Below, in pieces: positions 34,701 to 48,149 of a stretch of 64,000 nt of DNA; position 1 is the first letter of the stretch, and every line of letters starts with the position of its first letter. The stretch spans positions 3,224,001 through 3,288,000 of the forward strand of contig JAFJYI010000026.1 of NCBI GenBank assembly GCA_019022655.1, read 5' to 3'. The DNA is from Acacia acuminata. Lineage: Eukaryota > Streptophyta > Magnoliopsida > Fabales > Fabaceae. The translations under genes were made by a program, and so were the position numbers. The notes beneath the pieces were generated by a model. It did no database searches and was not told where the DNA came from. It saw only the letters and a program-made list of their open reading frames with translations.

Positions 34701-35286
34701 AAATTAGTCTCTTTCTAACTTACTTTGTGATTTCCATGCCTTTTGAGGAAGAAGATGATCTGGCTTTTGTTGAAGTTGGAGGGAGAGGGTTCCGTTTGAG
34801 TCGTGGCTTTGTTTCCATCTTTCTTAGTTTCTTCCTTCCCTTCTTCAGCCGATTTTTTTTTTAATATAAAACGAATCTGACTCGGTCAACTCTTCAAGTC
34901 GAGTTGACCAAGTTGGCCCGGTCAACTTGCAACTCGGGTTTCGCTTAACTCGGGCCGGTTTCTCGGCGGTTTCCGGTCAACCAGTGGTCCGGTCCGGGTT
35001 TCAAAACCTTGGTTAATAGATAACAATTAAACTAAGTATTTCCCTATTCCCTTTTCTTGATTTATTAGCATATAAAATAGTTATTTATTTCATGTGATTT
35101 AATGTCACATTTTATAGCCCCTAATATATAGTCTCATAATTAACCATTGGTTAATTAATTCCAAAGTGAAATTAGCATAAAAATATAATCAATAGATTAT
35201 AATTCCACACATATCCACCTTTGTATTTTAGTAATTATTTTTCAAAATACAATGTTTAAAAGAATTATGAAAATTAGGGTATTACG
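31777..35286 (-). repeat. Solo LTR, minus strand (about 3.5 kb)
   Basis: On the minus strand it starts CGTAATACCCTAATTTTC, close to the TGTAATACCCTAAAAATC start of the LTR at 58738, and ends in GGAGTGTTACA. CTATTTATA at 33696-33704 is a minus-strand TATA box. The flanks GTATG (31772-31776) and GTTTG (35287-35291) give a 4/5 target duplication. There is no internal coding. A hAT MITE is nested at 34192-35011. Confidence 0.7.
34192..35011. mobile_element. hAT-type MITE, 820 bp, perfect 8-bp TSD
   Basis: Termini CAAGGTTCTAAAACCCGAAC and the inverse of CAAGGTTTTGAAACCCGGAC. GTTAATAG flanks both sides exactly (34184-34191, 35012-35019). The centre (34450-34800) is less AT-rich than the arms and has short open frames, possibly captured sequence of unknown origin. 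Confidence 0.9.
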
Positions 35287-36646
35287 GTTTGTTTTTGCCC
35301 AACAACGCAATCTTCATGGCGCGACTTGCTGCAGCGGATGTGAGAATGGAAAGCCTTCGAATGCGATCTTCTCGTCGCCATTCTGTCGCAGAATCGTGAG
35401 ATCGTGAATGGTGGAGTGGGCTTCAATCTTGGGCGTGTAATTTTATTACATGTTTCATTTTTATAACGTTTTGAGAAATTTGAATATATGAGGTTTGCGA
35501 TTGCCAATAATGTATTTCAATGATGTGGGCTTGTGAGGAAAAATATCTCCTTATATTTTCATGTATATTGTATAAGGGAAAGTAAGAAGATATATTGGGG
35601 GGGGGGAAATAAAGTAGCGAGTAGGCACGGGTGTTAATTAAACCGCCATGGGCTTGGGCTCAATAGACATGTTATTAAACAGCCTCGCTTTTTTCTATCC
35701 CAAACTGCCATCTTTCTGGGCCACGTTAGGCTTGGGTCCAATTCATACTATCAAAGTTCAAATCACGCTTTATCAAAAAAAAAAAAAAAAGTTCAAATCA
35801 CTACTAACTGGGTTAGGTCTAGTGGAAGGGGCTAGTTCCTCACAATATAATGAATCAAAGTTCGAATCTCCACTAAGAGATGTTCCCATATTTAATGCCC
35901 GATAGTACTTAGAACAAGATTGCCTCTAATAAGATGATACATGTACTTAGCAAAAGAGAAAAGGGTTTGAATCACTGGAGGAGACTAGCCATAGAGACTC
36001 AATCAGATATATACCAAATGTTAATTACAAGAAATATTTCAACTTTTTCAAAATTAGAAACATTATTCCCATTCAAAGTACTTTCAGAATACCCCTCGTC
36101 CTTGGGTTTAACTGGCGAACGGGTTGGACACTCTCACAAAAAGGGAGGGAGTTCGATCCTAGAGTTAGTCAAGGCACTGGGCGAGGCATCCTAAGGGTCT
36201 GCGAAGCAACGACAACCCAGACTAAAATGGAGGCATGTGTACTTTTAGTCCTGAATTCCTTACATAGTGGACTCCAAGCGCCCTGCCCTTAAATTGTGGG
36301 TAAGCCCAACCCCCTCCTAAAATTGTTATTAAAAAAGAAAAAAGTACTGTCAGATTAAAGCACTACTTTTGGTTAAAAAAGATCAAATTAAATAACTTAC
36401 AAACCGACCACAAGTAAAAGAATTTTAAGCGCGAAGAAACAACACAATCACTAGTTTTTTCACATGCATTGCCAGCTGATAGCTAGCTTTTCTTTTCCTT
36501 AAGCGCAGCCTTCCCCTTAATATAGGGTATACCCTCAATTAGGGTAACCATCTTCTCCATTTACTTGACACCTAGTCTTTCTTAGGTATATCCTCATATT
36601 GAGTCATTACATTTCTATGCTAAAGGGTATACGTTATTGGGAGAAC
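35287..36646. other. Spacer with SINE-like pieces
   Basis: No gene seen. Three stretches look like pol III box B with nearby box A: 35805-35880 (GGTCTAGTGG then GTTCGAATC), 35930-35975 and 36105-36165 (GAGTTCGATCC). A run of 16 A lies at about 35774 and a run of G at about 35598. These suggest decayed SINEs; borders could not be set. Confidence 0.4.
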
Positions 36647-39360
36647 TGTTATACCCCTTCCCTTTGATATCTCGACATCTATCAGAGTATTTATACACAG
36701 CTCAATGGACAAAACAGAACTAGCACGGTATACTAATATAAAGATCTTGTTACATAACTGAAATCCCCACAGGGTTCATACATATATATATATATTTACA
36801 AATCAATTGTCGGTATTCGCCCCTTTGCCCTGGGAGCCGTGTCCACTATGCTGTTCACGCCCTAGACTAGAGGAAATGTTTGAAATTCAAATGAATCTCA
36901 AAGTAACAATTAATCTCACATAAAATGTATACACATTACATGGTAGTCAACCAACAAATAACACGTTCAACATTCAGATATCACATTTCACATGCAACAC
37001 CGACGCAAACAAAGGATCACATACAGCACTGACTGCAAACAAAAGATCCAACCGATCCATTACCACAGTGTTGGGCATTGACCCATTTCATCTAATGCTA
37101 AATAGGTTCAGCGACCCAAGGACCCACTGGCCCACTAGACCCTATTACCTATCTTGTAATCACAACACAAATCACATCTTGGTTCACACATGCATATAAA
37201 GTCATACATAGTATATGAGAGTAGAGTTACTATTTAAATGCCTTGCCTACTCCATATATCCTCATCAGAGTTCTTCTTGCTCTTCTTATCTTTTGGGCCA
37301 ACACAAATGTCAAATCCTATAATATATAGAGATGTGTCATTATTCAATCTAATCTTAATAACAATATTAAGATTGCGTAGTTTTACTAGACCCAACCATG
37401 GAGTTTATCATTTTTATTTTCATTAGTTGGTTATCATACATTATGTACTCTGTAATTTTCCCACACTTAGCTATCTAGCCTTTCAAGTCTTAATCGAAAA
37501 TTCCCAATTTAAGGCTAGTTGCAATTTGCTCAAAAATGTGATTTTTTTCCAGACTTAACAGACATTTAGCTTTTAATTTCTCTAAGGACATGGAAAAATC
37601 GTATCTTGGTCTAGGAAATTCCAAATCAAGTGATTCTAGTTCCTAATTAAAACTCTGTAAATCTATTTTAGAGAAAAAATAATCAACGAACAAAGTATAA
37701 CTTTGTCATTCCTAGAATTTCACAGAATAGTCACTACTTGAATCTGGAAACAGAATTTTCCAGAATTTCATTACCAAAACTAGAAAATTCATTACTTTCG
37801 TTATACTTATCCAATTAATGTAATTTGGGATTCATTGTAAAGCTTATCCCGTGTACTATCTACACACCAAGTTTTACAGACAAGAAGGACCATTTTCTTA
37901 GTCAAAGCTTCACACGAATATGGACTTCACTTTTGGAAAAATAGAATCCGTCCATTTTTTTTGTCCAAGTTTGAAAATTCCTATCTTGTGTTCTAGATCT
38001 CCAAATTAACATGATCTAGAATTCTTTTTAAAGCTTAACATGTTTACTATATGTCCACAAATCTCACGGTCAGAAGAGGTTGAATACCCTAGTTTTTTTC
38101 CTCACTTAAAAATTAATGCTCCAGTTGAAAAATTCCATTTCCAGAAAAATGGTCAGCATTAATTTTCATGTTCAGGAAATTCCTTAGCTTTGGAATCACA
38201 CTCAAACCACCCAACACATTATGGTTACAGATTAATTAACATTCCTAAACATACTTTCATTTTAAAATCCGACGCCAACTCTTCAAAACAGAGACTTTAG
38301 GTTCGGTTATAATCAAGACAGAACCATAACCAAATGTAATCATCCAAAACATATGTTTGTAATGTGTAAAAGCTTTTCTTCAAGGTTATCTTCCAAAAAT
38401 CGAAACTCATATATGCAACATAGTGACATACCAAACCCCTTGTTTCGGATTCATCAGAAAGAATCATCACGCAGAACCATAAAACCTCATTTCCTCACAT
38501 GCAACTTCAAATATCATACTCATAAGCTTCAATCTATGGTTTCCTACGAGTTTCTCAACTTTCTCTCTCACTAGAATTAGATTTCAAAACATCATCTGCC
38601 TCCCCAAAACGTCTCAAATGCAGAAAGCAAGATTGGGAGAGTTCTTGAAGGACTTAGCTTAACCGAAATTTATTGCATGTGAGTTGATGATCTCCTCATC
38701 GATTTCGTACTCCGGTATTGCTCTCCGTCTCTTGTGCTCACTCTCTCGGTCTCTTTCTATATTCTGGCCGAAGGAATCGAATCGAGAAATGGAATAAATC
38801 AGAAATAGGTGCTGTGGTTATATGGGCTGAAAAGAATCAATGAGAATGGGCTGTTGACCGAAATGCTCGTCAATTGAATAACTCAGGGAGTATGGTCTGA
38901 CCGAATTTGAGAAATGGAGAGGTGAGGTGGCGGAATTTTATGGGTACGTGGCATGTGTTAGTGAAGCAAGGTGTGACAAATTGGTTGGAGAGGGAAGTGG
39001 TGAGTATCATGGGTCCCATATCAAAATAATCCCATTTGATCCTTTTTTATTCCTTACAAGGCATTTGTTTGCAATTTAATTAATTTTTTACTTATTTACT
39101 TATAAAAATTAGAAAAGTGTTAGAAATTAATCTTTAATTCTATATAAGGATTTTTCTTTCTCAATTAACTTCTCTAGGCCATACAATATTGACTCTAAAA
39201 TTTCTAGGCCAAATTTATCTCATTTCTATTTCTCCTCAAATATTCAGGAAAATAGGCCATAAATTCCAAATTTAATTTTTATTAATTATTCTAGCCAAAT
39301 TTTCACAATTAATCCCTTTATAATATTTAATCTTATAATCGCAAAATTTGGGATGTCACA
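36647..39360 (-). repeat. Solo LTR, minus strand (2714 bp), TSD AGAAC
   Basis: The + strand reads TGTTATACCCC ... GGGATGTCACA. AGAAC flanks both ends exactly (36642-36646, 39361-39365). Minus orientation is inferred from a TATATTC-like box near 38756 (inverse) followed on the minus strand by a GA-rich leader. Ends and layout match the LTRs at 31777 and 58738. There is no internal region and no coding. Confidence 0.82.
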
Positions 39361-40186
39361 AGAACCACATCCTAAAAGCTAGTTATTGGAGTTGGGGAAC
39401 CAAAGTGCTCCTTCCAGTCCTTAATGTAGCTAGTACCTAATTGAGGAGTTAATGTTAATCTTAAATGTAAGACTTCTTTCATATATTTATCAATTTTTTC
39501 GTTTTTCAAATAAGCCTTATTGATATTCCCCCAATAATAATCAAGTATGAGAGAGGGTGAGGGAATAAAGGAAGATGATTATGGTGTTTAGAAAATATGT
39601 CATATTAATTAACTCAACTAAATAATAATTTAATCAAATTAGTTAATTAGGTGTTACATTAAGAACTAGAGAAATATGTATATACATAATTAGGTATTTT
39701 AAAGATTCAGGACTCTAAAATTGTATTGTCTCTTTTTCATTTAGAGTCTTAAATCTTTGAAAAATCGTAAAAATTTGAAAACAATTTCATTTTTTGCTCA
39801 TAAAATATCAAAATGTCACTCATTCCATATAGAATCTAATAATCAAAATAACTATGAACAATACATTTGGGAATTACCTTAAAATTGAGGGCAGCAGGCA
39901 CCCTGCTCTGTCCCCATCATGTATACCAAAATAACGTCATATAATGACGGTGCGCTTGTCTAGTTGTTTACATATGGGTTAAATTTTGTTTAAACCAACT
40001 TTGTATCGAACTTCAGTATTTTTTTCAAGACTAATATTTTATCGTATCACTTTCTTAAATATAGAATTATAAAATCACAAATCCTATATGCTACGGTCTG
40101 AAGTTCTGGTGCTTTTGTGTTGTTAATTTCAATTCTATTTTTGCTAATTGCCTGGCTTAGTTCTGTTGTTTTTTGGGGTTGGTTGT
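39361..40186. other. Intergenic, no gene recognised
   Basis: AT-rich. No repeat pair or coding signal was identified. Confidence 0.45.
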
Positions 40187-40449
40187 TGTTGAGATTGAAG
40201 GATTACATTGAATCACATGAGAAATACTAATATTATTGATCCTTTAAAATATAAGAGAGTACAATGAGTATGCAAACTAATAGGCTAACCCTAACCTTAA
40301 AATCTATCATAATCAAATCAAATAAGATCAAATCATAATATCATAAAGATATATTTCTAAAATATAATATTCATATCTAATCCTAATAAATATTAAACGA
40401 TGTCTTTAATATTAATTAATTAATATTTCTAAACTTGATTTTCTCAACA
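40187..40449 (-). repeat. 3' LTR of the non-autonomous retrotransposon
   Basis: TGTTGAGATTGAAGG ... TTTCTCAACA. It pairs with 49889-50165. Confidence 0.85.
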
Positions 40450-40452
40450 CTT

Positions 40453-40473
40453 CCCCCTTGCACATGCAACAAG
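40453..40473 (-). other. Polypurine tract (minus strand)
   Basis: The + strand CCCCCTTGC next to the LTR reads GCAAGGGGGAAGTG on the minus strand, directly before the 3' LTR. Confidence 0.65.
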
Positions 40474-40614
40474 GGATTTTCAAGATAATAATAATCCATA
40501 GCCTAGAACTCGAACAACAAAAGCTTAGGTAATAATCTACCAGCTTTATGAAGAGCTTGAACAACAAAGATTACCAAGCTTGGCAAACGAGTACACTACA
40601 AAAAAATGGGTCAT

Positions 40615-41735
40615 TAGTAGCGGTTAAAATCGCGCATTTGTAGCGGTTTTTACCGCGACAAACAACATTTGTCACGGTTACAAAAAGCACTACAAAATCG
40701 ACCGAAACAAACCCATTTGTAGCGGTTTAAAAAAAACCGCTACTACAACCACATAAACCGCTACCGTAATCGTAGTGGTTTTAGTTGACCGCCACTATAT
40801 AAGGACAAACCGAAAGCTTATTTGCACAATAGTTAAGATGCGAAAACCGCGACAAAATGAATAAATTTTGTCGCGGTTATATATCCGTTACTAAATATTC
40901 CAAAATATCTGGAAAAAAATTTTATCGCCAAAATATTTGTAGCGATTGAGAAACCGCTACAAATAATTCCGCCATTATTTTTTCAAAAAAGTTTTGCCGC
41001 TATTATTTTTATTTTTATATTTGTAGCGGTTAAAGAACCGCTACAACAATTGACGTTATTTGTTTGAAAACTTGTTTTGGCGCCTCGGTATCTTGTTATT
41101 TGTAGCGGTTATGTAACCGCTACAAATGAATGAAATTGAAAAAAAAAAAAAAAATTTATTTTTAACCATTCTTATTAATCATTTATATTTTTATTAAAAA
41201 TAAATGATATTAAAATATGATATTCGATTGTATAAGATTACTATAGATATGTAAAACAAAAAGAATATATGAGTATAATAAGAAATATTTATGAGTTCAT
41301 TAATATAAAACGAATTATAGAAAAAAAAAAAGTGGGAAAGTAGATCGAAGAATAAGTATGTGAAAGTAGGAAAAAAGTTAAAAATCCGACAAAATCCACC
41401 GTAAAATAAGAGAAGTTAATATCAACCGGATAGAACAAAAAACAAATATTTCGATAATCACTAGATTTTATCAAGCCGAGTGACACTTACCTCATTCAAA
41501 CACCTCTCGTTGAGAAAACGCAAAAATATGAGAGAAAACGGGAGAAAACGCGTGTAGAAAAGAGAACTGAAGCATATTGAATGTGGTTTGGTGGGGTATT
41601 TATTTTGATCTCAGTGCATCAATTTGTAGCGGTTAAGGTGTCGGTTTATTTTAGTAGCGGTTTTTTTATTTTTTGTAGCGGTTTGTTTTTGCAACGGTTT
41701 TTTTGTTATTAGTGGCGGTTATTAGCCGCTACAAG
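40615..41735. repeat. CACTA-2 left subterminal repeats
   Basis: TTTGTAGCGGTT and AACCGCTACAAA units occur in both orientations at 40615-41120 and again at 41625-41735, with an AT-rich gap between. Confidence 0.85.
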
Positions 41736-41949
41736 TTTTTTTTTTTGGGGTTTTTTTTTTTTTAAAACAAAAGGAAAATGAAGAGTAGTGATAATTTTTC
41801 TTCTCAATCTTCGTCAGCATCCCTACAAAGAAAGTTTTTATAAAAAGTTACGTGTGAGTTGGATATGGAATAAGACATATATAAAACTTTTTGTGAAATG
41901 CTATTTTTAAATTTCATACTACGTATATTAAAAAACGTATCGAACTATA

Positions 41950-44900
41950 GGTAAAGTGTCATCGCCGCCTGGGAAAAAGTTTTCGAACCGGCGGTCGGAG
42001 CGGCTCACAATCGTACGCGACGTTCTCACCATCGCCCATGTCGTAAAGGTCCCGAGGCTTTAAATGAACCACCATATTCCAATCCCGTGCCTCTTATTGA
42101 CGACATAATAAACCCGATGGGCCTCTGAGGCAAGAATATACGGCTCGTCATCTTCAGATTGACCAGTGTGAATAGGCCAGGAGAAATTCACTGATGTGAT
42201 GCCTAAGTCGTCAGTCATGAGTCCCTGGGACATTGTCGTATTCGCCCACAAACACTTGAACAGCGTCACGAGAAAAGGCCTTGGTAAGTTATCCCGACCA
42301 CATCAACCAGTTTTCCATAATACGGACGTCACCGAACCGCATGTTCCGCCACCGCTGCTCGCATAACTCCTCGTCCCAAACGTGCCATATACACCCAAGT
42401 TTTGGGTCGCAATCCCTGATCTCGTGAAACCGTGCAAAACTTGAAGCCATTGACATTGTATGCCGTAAATCTTTGGGCATGGTCAAGTGGGCCGATTGCG
42501 AGAGCTCGAATCTTGGTGAGTGAGGGTTGTGGTCATTCATTATTCTCCTCCTAAACCAACCCGGAATTCTCGTGGACCTTTCTATCAATTTCGGAGGATG
42601 TCTCGTAGGTGCGAATCCTTAGCCGACGCTTCACATGATTCTTGAATTCCCGCAATTAAACATGCGATGACGAGCAAGAAATGTGCCTATAAAATGTTAG
42701 GAAACATATAGGATAACATATATATATATATATATATATCGTGTGCAATCCTTTCGAAGGTACGGTTCAACTTTAGTGCAATTGATCAAGACATGTCTAT
42801 GTGCTTGAAACTTCTCAAGTGCCGTGAGTTTGAAGTTCTCACATCCGCCAACTAGTTTACCAACACGAGGGAATAACAACTCTGAAGCTGATGTCTTTGG
42901 CTCTGGCTCAGGAAAATCGTCCACACGAGGCGGTCGGTTGAATGATGTCTCAATGTCATCAAAGTACCTGGAACAAAAATACAAGACCTCATCCCCAAGA
43001 TAACCTTCTACTATTGAACCTTCAGGCCACGCCTTATTCCTCAGGTAAGATTTTAGTTTCCCAAGAAACCTATAAAGTAATGAGGAAAGATGTCGATACA
43101 TCAATGGTTAAACATGCGACTAGGAAGTAATATAATGCTGAAGTAATTAATTTTAAAAGAGTACCTCTCAATAGGATACATCCATCGGTAGTGAACTGGG
43201 CCAGAAAGCTTTGTTTCGTGAACAAGGTGTACTGTCAGGTGAACCATGACCGTGAAAAATGGAGGAAAGATCATCTCCAAATGGCACAGCGTAAGAATGA
43301 TTTGCTATTGCAGCTGGTCGAGCTCCTCCACGATCAACACCTTGGAACACAACTTCCGAAAGAAAGTACAAAGCTCGACCAAAACGATCGACACATCGAG
43401 AGGCAGTGTATTTTTTATGGCCAGCGGAAGTAAGCTCTGCATAAGCACATGTGAGTCATGACTCTTGCCCGATAACCTTCGAGCTTGTACGTCCACACAT
43501 CGTGAAATGTTGCTTGAATACCCATCGGGAACTTTTATTTTCTTCAAAGTGGCGAGGAAGATTTCCTTATTCGGTTTTGTCGTGGTGAATTTTGCCGGTT
43601 GAAATCTGTCATGCTCATCCGGCCCACGCGTCTACACGAACCCCCATCTCCCGTAAATCTTTCCTCGCTTGAAGATGATCTTTTGACTTGCCTGGTTCGT
43701 TCATAATCGTGTGCAACACATTGTCGCACACATTCTTTTCAATGTGCATGACATCTAGCGTGTCGGAGCAAATTATCTTTCCAATACGGAAGAGCGAAGA
43801 ATACGCTTATCTTCCGCCATTGTTGGGTCGCGGAACCGAAGCCTCGACCGTCTTTGTCCCCTTTTTTGGATCATCTTTTTCTCATACTCAAAATCAACAT
43901 CCACAAGCTGCTCTATGATCTCTCGCACGGATAATATGCGAGGAGGTCCTCTTTTTTCCTGTTGCCCATTGAAACGATTGCGTTGCAACCTAAACCTGTC
44001 TTGTCGATCGAGAAACCTCCGATGACCCATGAAGCATCACTTACGATTGTGGGGAAGGCGCACTGAGTCAGAGTCAAAATTGCAAGCCGGACATGCCAGG
44101 CTGGTATGCACATTCCACCCGGATAATGTTCCCAGTCCGGGGGAAGTCAGCGATAGTCCACATCAACGCCGCACGCAAGTTGAACGGTGTATTCTCGTGC
44201 GCGTCATACGTCTCCACGCCTACATTCCACAACTCCACCAACTCATTGATCAGCGGTTGTAGATACACATCGATGTCATTTCTGGTGCCTTTTTGCCTAG
44301 AATGATCATTGCATAATGAAGGAGCTTTGTTTCATACACATCCAAGGGGGCAAGTTGTAAGGTATCAAAACAATCGGCCATATACTATAACTTGTGCTAA
44401 GATTCCCAAACGGATTGAAACCATCGGTCGCCAAAGCAAGACGAACATTTCTAGGGTCCGCGAAATCAAGAAAGTCTCGAGTCGAACGCTTTCCACGCTT
44501 CACCATCTCGTGGATGTCTGAGTTTATCATCTTCGTTCTTGTCGGCTTCATGCCACCTCATATGCTCAGCTGTCTTAGACGACATAAACAATCTTTGTAA
44601 GCGAGGTTTTAAAGGAAAGTACCTTAGAATCTTTGCGGGTTTCTTCTTCTCGCTTTTTCCCTTCTCAGTCCGAACCTCGAAGTGTGACACTTCTTACAAG
44701 TCTCCCTCCGAACGTCCTCCCCCCAATAAAGCATGCAGTCATTGGGGCAGGCATCAATTTTCTCGTAGTCCAATCCTAATCTGTTGATTATCTTCTTGGC
44801 CTCGTAGAAGGTTGTGGGAATGTCCGCGTCAAGGAAAGCATCTCGTAGTAATTCCAGCAACATCGACATCGCCTTATTAGTGATCCCACACATGCACTTG

Positions 44901-45387
44901 ATATGGTACAATTTGACCAGAAAGGATAATTTTGAGTATTTCTAACAACCTTGATACAAAGGACGATCGCTCTCATCCATGAGGCTGAAAAATTCCCGAG
45001 CTGCTTCATTCCTATAGAAAACTGGTTCAGGACCCTGCACTTCTAGCGTGAATTTGTCGTCTTGAACACCAAAAGCATCGCGAAACAACATCATTAACCG
45101 GATCATCTTGAGCTAGCGGTTGATTTCCTACTTGTGAGGTTTGAGGAAGATGATCCCCATATCTCATACCACGTTCCTCACCATGAACACCCCGGAGAAT
45201 GTATATGCTTAGGAAAGGCTCAATAAGAAGATGTTCCATAGCACCTTCTCGTGTTTGCCACTTCTTAAACTTGCATCTACAACAAGGACACACGATCTTG
45301 CCATTAACGCTAGCGTGAGAAGGCGAAATCTAAGAACTTATTTAATCCCGCTAAATATCTTTGGAGAACTGCGGCATCTTGATCCAT
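41950..45387 (-). pseudogene. TNP2-type transposase gene of CACTA-2
   Basis: Minus-strand ATG at 45387 opens MDQDAAVLQRYLAGLNKFL, then a frameshift; the transposase-associated domain resumes with CPCCRCKFKKWQ (45290). The core follows: FYEAKKIINRLGLDYEKI, CPNDCMLYWGEDV, ILRYFPLKPRLQRLFMSSK, NVRLALATDGFNPFGN, YNLPPWMCMKQSSF, FNLRAALMWTIADFPRTGN. DUF4218 is at 43550-42697 (VPDGYSSNISRCVD, SHDSHVLMQSLLPLA, WPEGSIVEGYLGDEVLYF) and DUF4216 at about 42269 (MTLFKCLWANTTMSQG, EPYILASEAHRVYYV). At least six frame changes occur. The core is closer to the usual TNP2 sequence than the one in CACTA-1. Confidence 0.88.
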
Positions 45388-45489
45388 GATTTATCCATCT
45401 GTACTAAATAAAGCAAAGAAAGTATATTAATGTAGAGACAATGTTTAATTACTTTCATCCCATAACTTTAGATCTTAAATGCAACGGGG

Positions 45490-45765
45490 GAACATTTATA
45501 GCGGTTAACAACCGCGACATTAACCGTGACAATTTTTTAGCTCAAATTTGTCGCGGTTAATGAACCGCTACAACTTTGAATTGAAAAATCGCGCCATAAA
45601 CTAGTCGCGGTTTAAGAACCGCTACAACAACCGCTACAAAATGATGACCGTTTGAAAGTTTAGGCGCTTATTTTTTAATTTGAAGTTCAAATTTGTATCG
45701 GTTAACTAGATGAACCGCGACAAATATATTTTGTAGCGGTTTGAAGATTTAACCGCTACAAAATT
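45490..45765. repeat. Internal block of CACTA-2 terminal-type repeats
   Basis: Repeated TAGCGGTT / AACCGCTAC / TTGTCGCGGTT units like those at the element ends occur here, about 100 bp upstream of the TNP2 start on the minus strand and just after the end of the other gene. No CACTA terminus was found inside the block. Confidence 0.8.
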
Positions 45766-45964
45766 TATTAACTTTTTTTTTTTTTTGGTGTAATATTAAC
45801 ATACCTTTTTGATTACAAATTATAAACTCCGTTTATTCTTTGATAAAATTTAAATTTAAAAAACCTTTTGACTTAAAAAACAAAGATAACAAATATTTAA
45901 ATTTAAAAAAAAAATTGTCAACAAAAATCCGACAGTACAAACTGAATTACTGAACAAAAAAAAA

Positions 45965-48074
45965 CTAATAACTATCAGGGGCCCGATGATCAGGTCCTGT
46001 CTCAGTGGGGTCTCTCTCGGGGCGTGTGGGCTCGACCAGAGGTAATAACCCCTCATCTTGATCAAACAACGGACGGGGGGGAGGGGGAGGCGGTGGAGGC
46101 ATGGGGGAATCCTCGAAGATGAACGGAGGGGGAGGCTCGGGAGATGGAAACCGTCCATTCGGTAGCAACTCGACAAGGCCCCGACAAGTGACTTCCGGCC
46201 TAGTCCTCGATTAGCGAACCAACCGTTGAGACCCTCCCGCATGCGCCTAGTCCCGGCCTCATTTCTAGCCCTCTACAAACAACATGCTCCAAGCAACCTT
46301 CCCGTCAAGCTGCTCGGCAACCCGCGTGGCAACTGCTCGGCAATCATCGCATCAACCACCTCGGTGGTGGCCTCTCGAGCCGGCGCTCCCGGCCGAGAGG
46401 AGGAGTCCTTGCGGTACACCATGCTAGGCCCGGCACCTAGCCTAAAGCCCCTAACACGGCCGGGATGCTCGACCGGGCCCACGGCGGCTTTCAATGTGGC
46501 CGTAGGATCAACGGAACCCGTGACTCCGGGGTTTGCGGACCGACGTATCTCTTGGCCGGCTCTCGCTCAATCCGGTCCGACGCATATATTTCATAAAACA
46601 TTAATCAATCAATTTAATTAGATTTTAATATACAACATTAACTATTTAATTAGTTCTTTGTAACTTACTATTATCTCCTCTGCGCCTCGAGATCGGCGTC
46701 CCATCACGGTGTCTATGTGTGCGTTTCCACAACCGCCCATAGTCGTCCGACCACCCTCTGTCGAGCCTTCTCTTGCCTGAAAGAGTTAAAAGAGTATAAA
46801 CTTTGTTATTTCCAAAACAAAACAATAATCAATTAAACATAAAATTAAACAATAATCAATAATCACAAAGAAATGTCTTGGATCCACCCGTGTGATTGAT
46901 CCTTTGAGCTGCCCTGGATCTGGTGTTCCTCTGGGATAGAGCTTACAAAATAAATGAGTAATTATACAATACCCACATAGAAAAAAAAACAGAACTACGA
47001 TTAATTAAAAACGCACTGTGCCTCTACACTCCTCCTATATTGGACAAAAGCGCCCATTGATGATTTGGGTCCACGCCGTCCGGGACGTTCTCCATCGATT
47101 CTTTGCCGAGAGGCATAGTCGAATCTCCATTCTCGGGGTGTAGAGATGACCCCTCCGACTCTTCCACGCTTCTCCCATTTTCAGCTTTACATACCTCTTT
47201 GCGTTGGCTCGCAGTTTAAACTTATTCTATATCATAAAATAATTATTAATTAAGTAATAATTAATTAAGAAACAGATAACTAAATTAACCACAATTTACC
47301 TGCACAACGTCCTCAAACGCCTTGTCCTTGGTCTCCTTCGGGATCTTTTTCCAATTCTAGAAAAAGATCGGGAACCATACCCAATTCCCGCCAAATTGTG
47401 ACAGGTATCGGTTCAACAGGTGACCACCACTGCCGATCGGCTGGTCCGTGTCCGTGTTCCAGGGGACTATCACGCGGTAGCCGTTCTCCTGACTGAGGGT
47501 GTTCACACATCCAGCATACTCCTACTGATGTTCCCATATTCATCTGTACAATTATAAAAAAAATTGTTGTATTGTACTTACATAAATTTTCACACGTCAG
47601 GAATTTAAATTTTATTTTTTGCCAATAAACTACTTATACTTACCTTCGATATCCACCGTAAATCCGGTGGAATGAGAAGACGACGGTCGGGGTACCCTTG
47701 TTCCCGCTCATTGTCCTCGTCGAGAAACCACTCCGCCTCCGCTATGGGAATCTCAATCTCGATCTCGTCATCATCACCATTGAGGATGTCCTCAAGCGAC
47801 AGACTTGCGCCTCGTTGTCCACCTACGGTCTCTTGTAGGGTCTCAGGGTTTGGGATTGGCTCATTTTCAAAGAGCCCATCAAACTCATTCCCAACCTGAG
47901 GGGGCTGAAGGGGGACATTTATCTGAGGGGGCTGAAGGGGGACATTTATCGAGGGGCTGAACGGAGACATTTAAAGGCCTATGCCCTCTCCTACGGCCTC
48001 CTCTACTACTACTACCCCTAATAGGCCTTTTCGGGGTTCAACTACTTTCTCTTTTCCCTTGTCCGAGAAACCAT
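45965..48074 (-). pseudogene. Second CACTA-2 gene (TNPA/TNP1-position, acidic and proline-rich)
   Basis: On the minus strand, ATG 48074 lies just upstream of an Arg/Gly/Ser-rich N-terminus. The clearest segment (47970-47605) has two INVPLQPPQ repeats, an acidic stretch (NGDDDEIEIEIPIAEAEWFL) and RLLIPPDLRWISK. Later pieces at 47543-47313, 47180-47040, 46494-46273 and 46168-45965 end in a poly-Pro segment (MPPPPPPPPRPLF) and a Pro/Glu-rich tail. Spacing suggests five or more exons, but frames are uncertain. I recognise no defined domain; position and composition suggest the element's end-binding accessory protein. It lies upstream of TNP2. Confidence 0.5.
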
Positions 48075-48149
48075 GATGTGAAAATTAAAAGTACAAAGGT
48101 GAAAAGGTGAACAAGAGCGCGTGAATTTCAAAAGTGAATATAAAAACCA

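Noticed and set aside
46226..46621. 131-codon + strand frame
   Set aside because: Antisense to the second CACTA-2 gene; Arg/Pro/Ala-rich shadow of its GC-rich exons.
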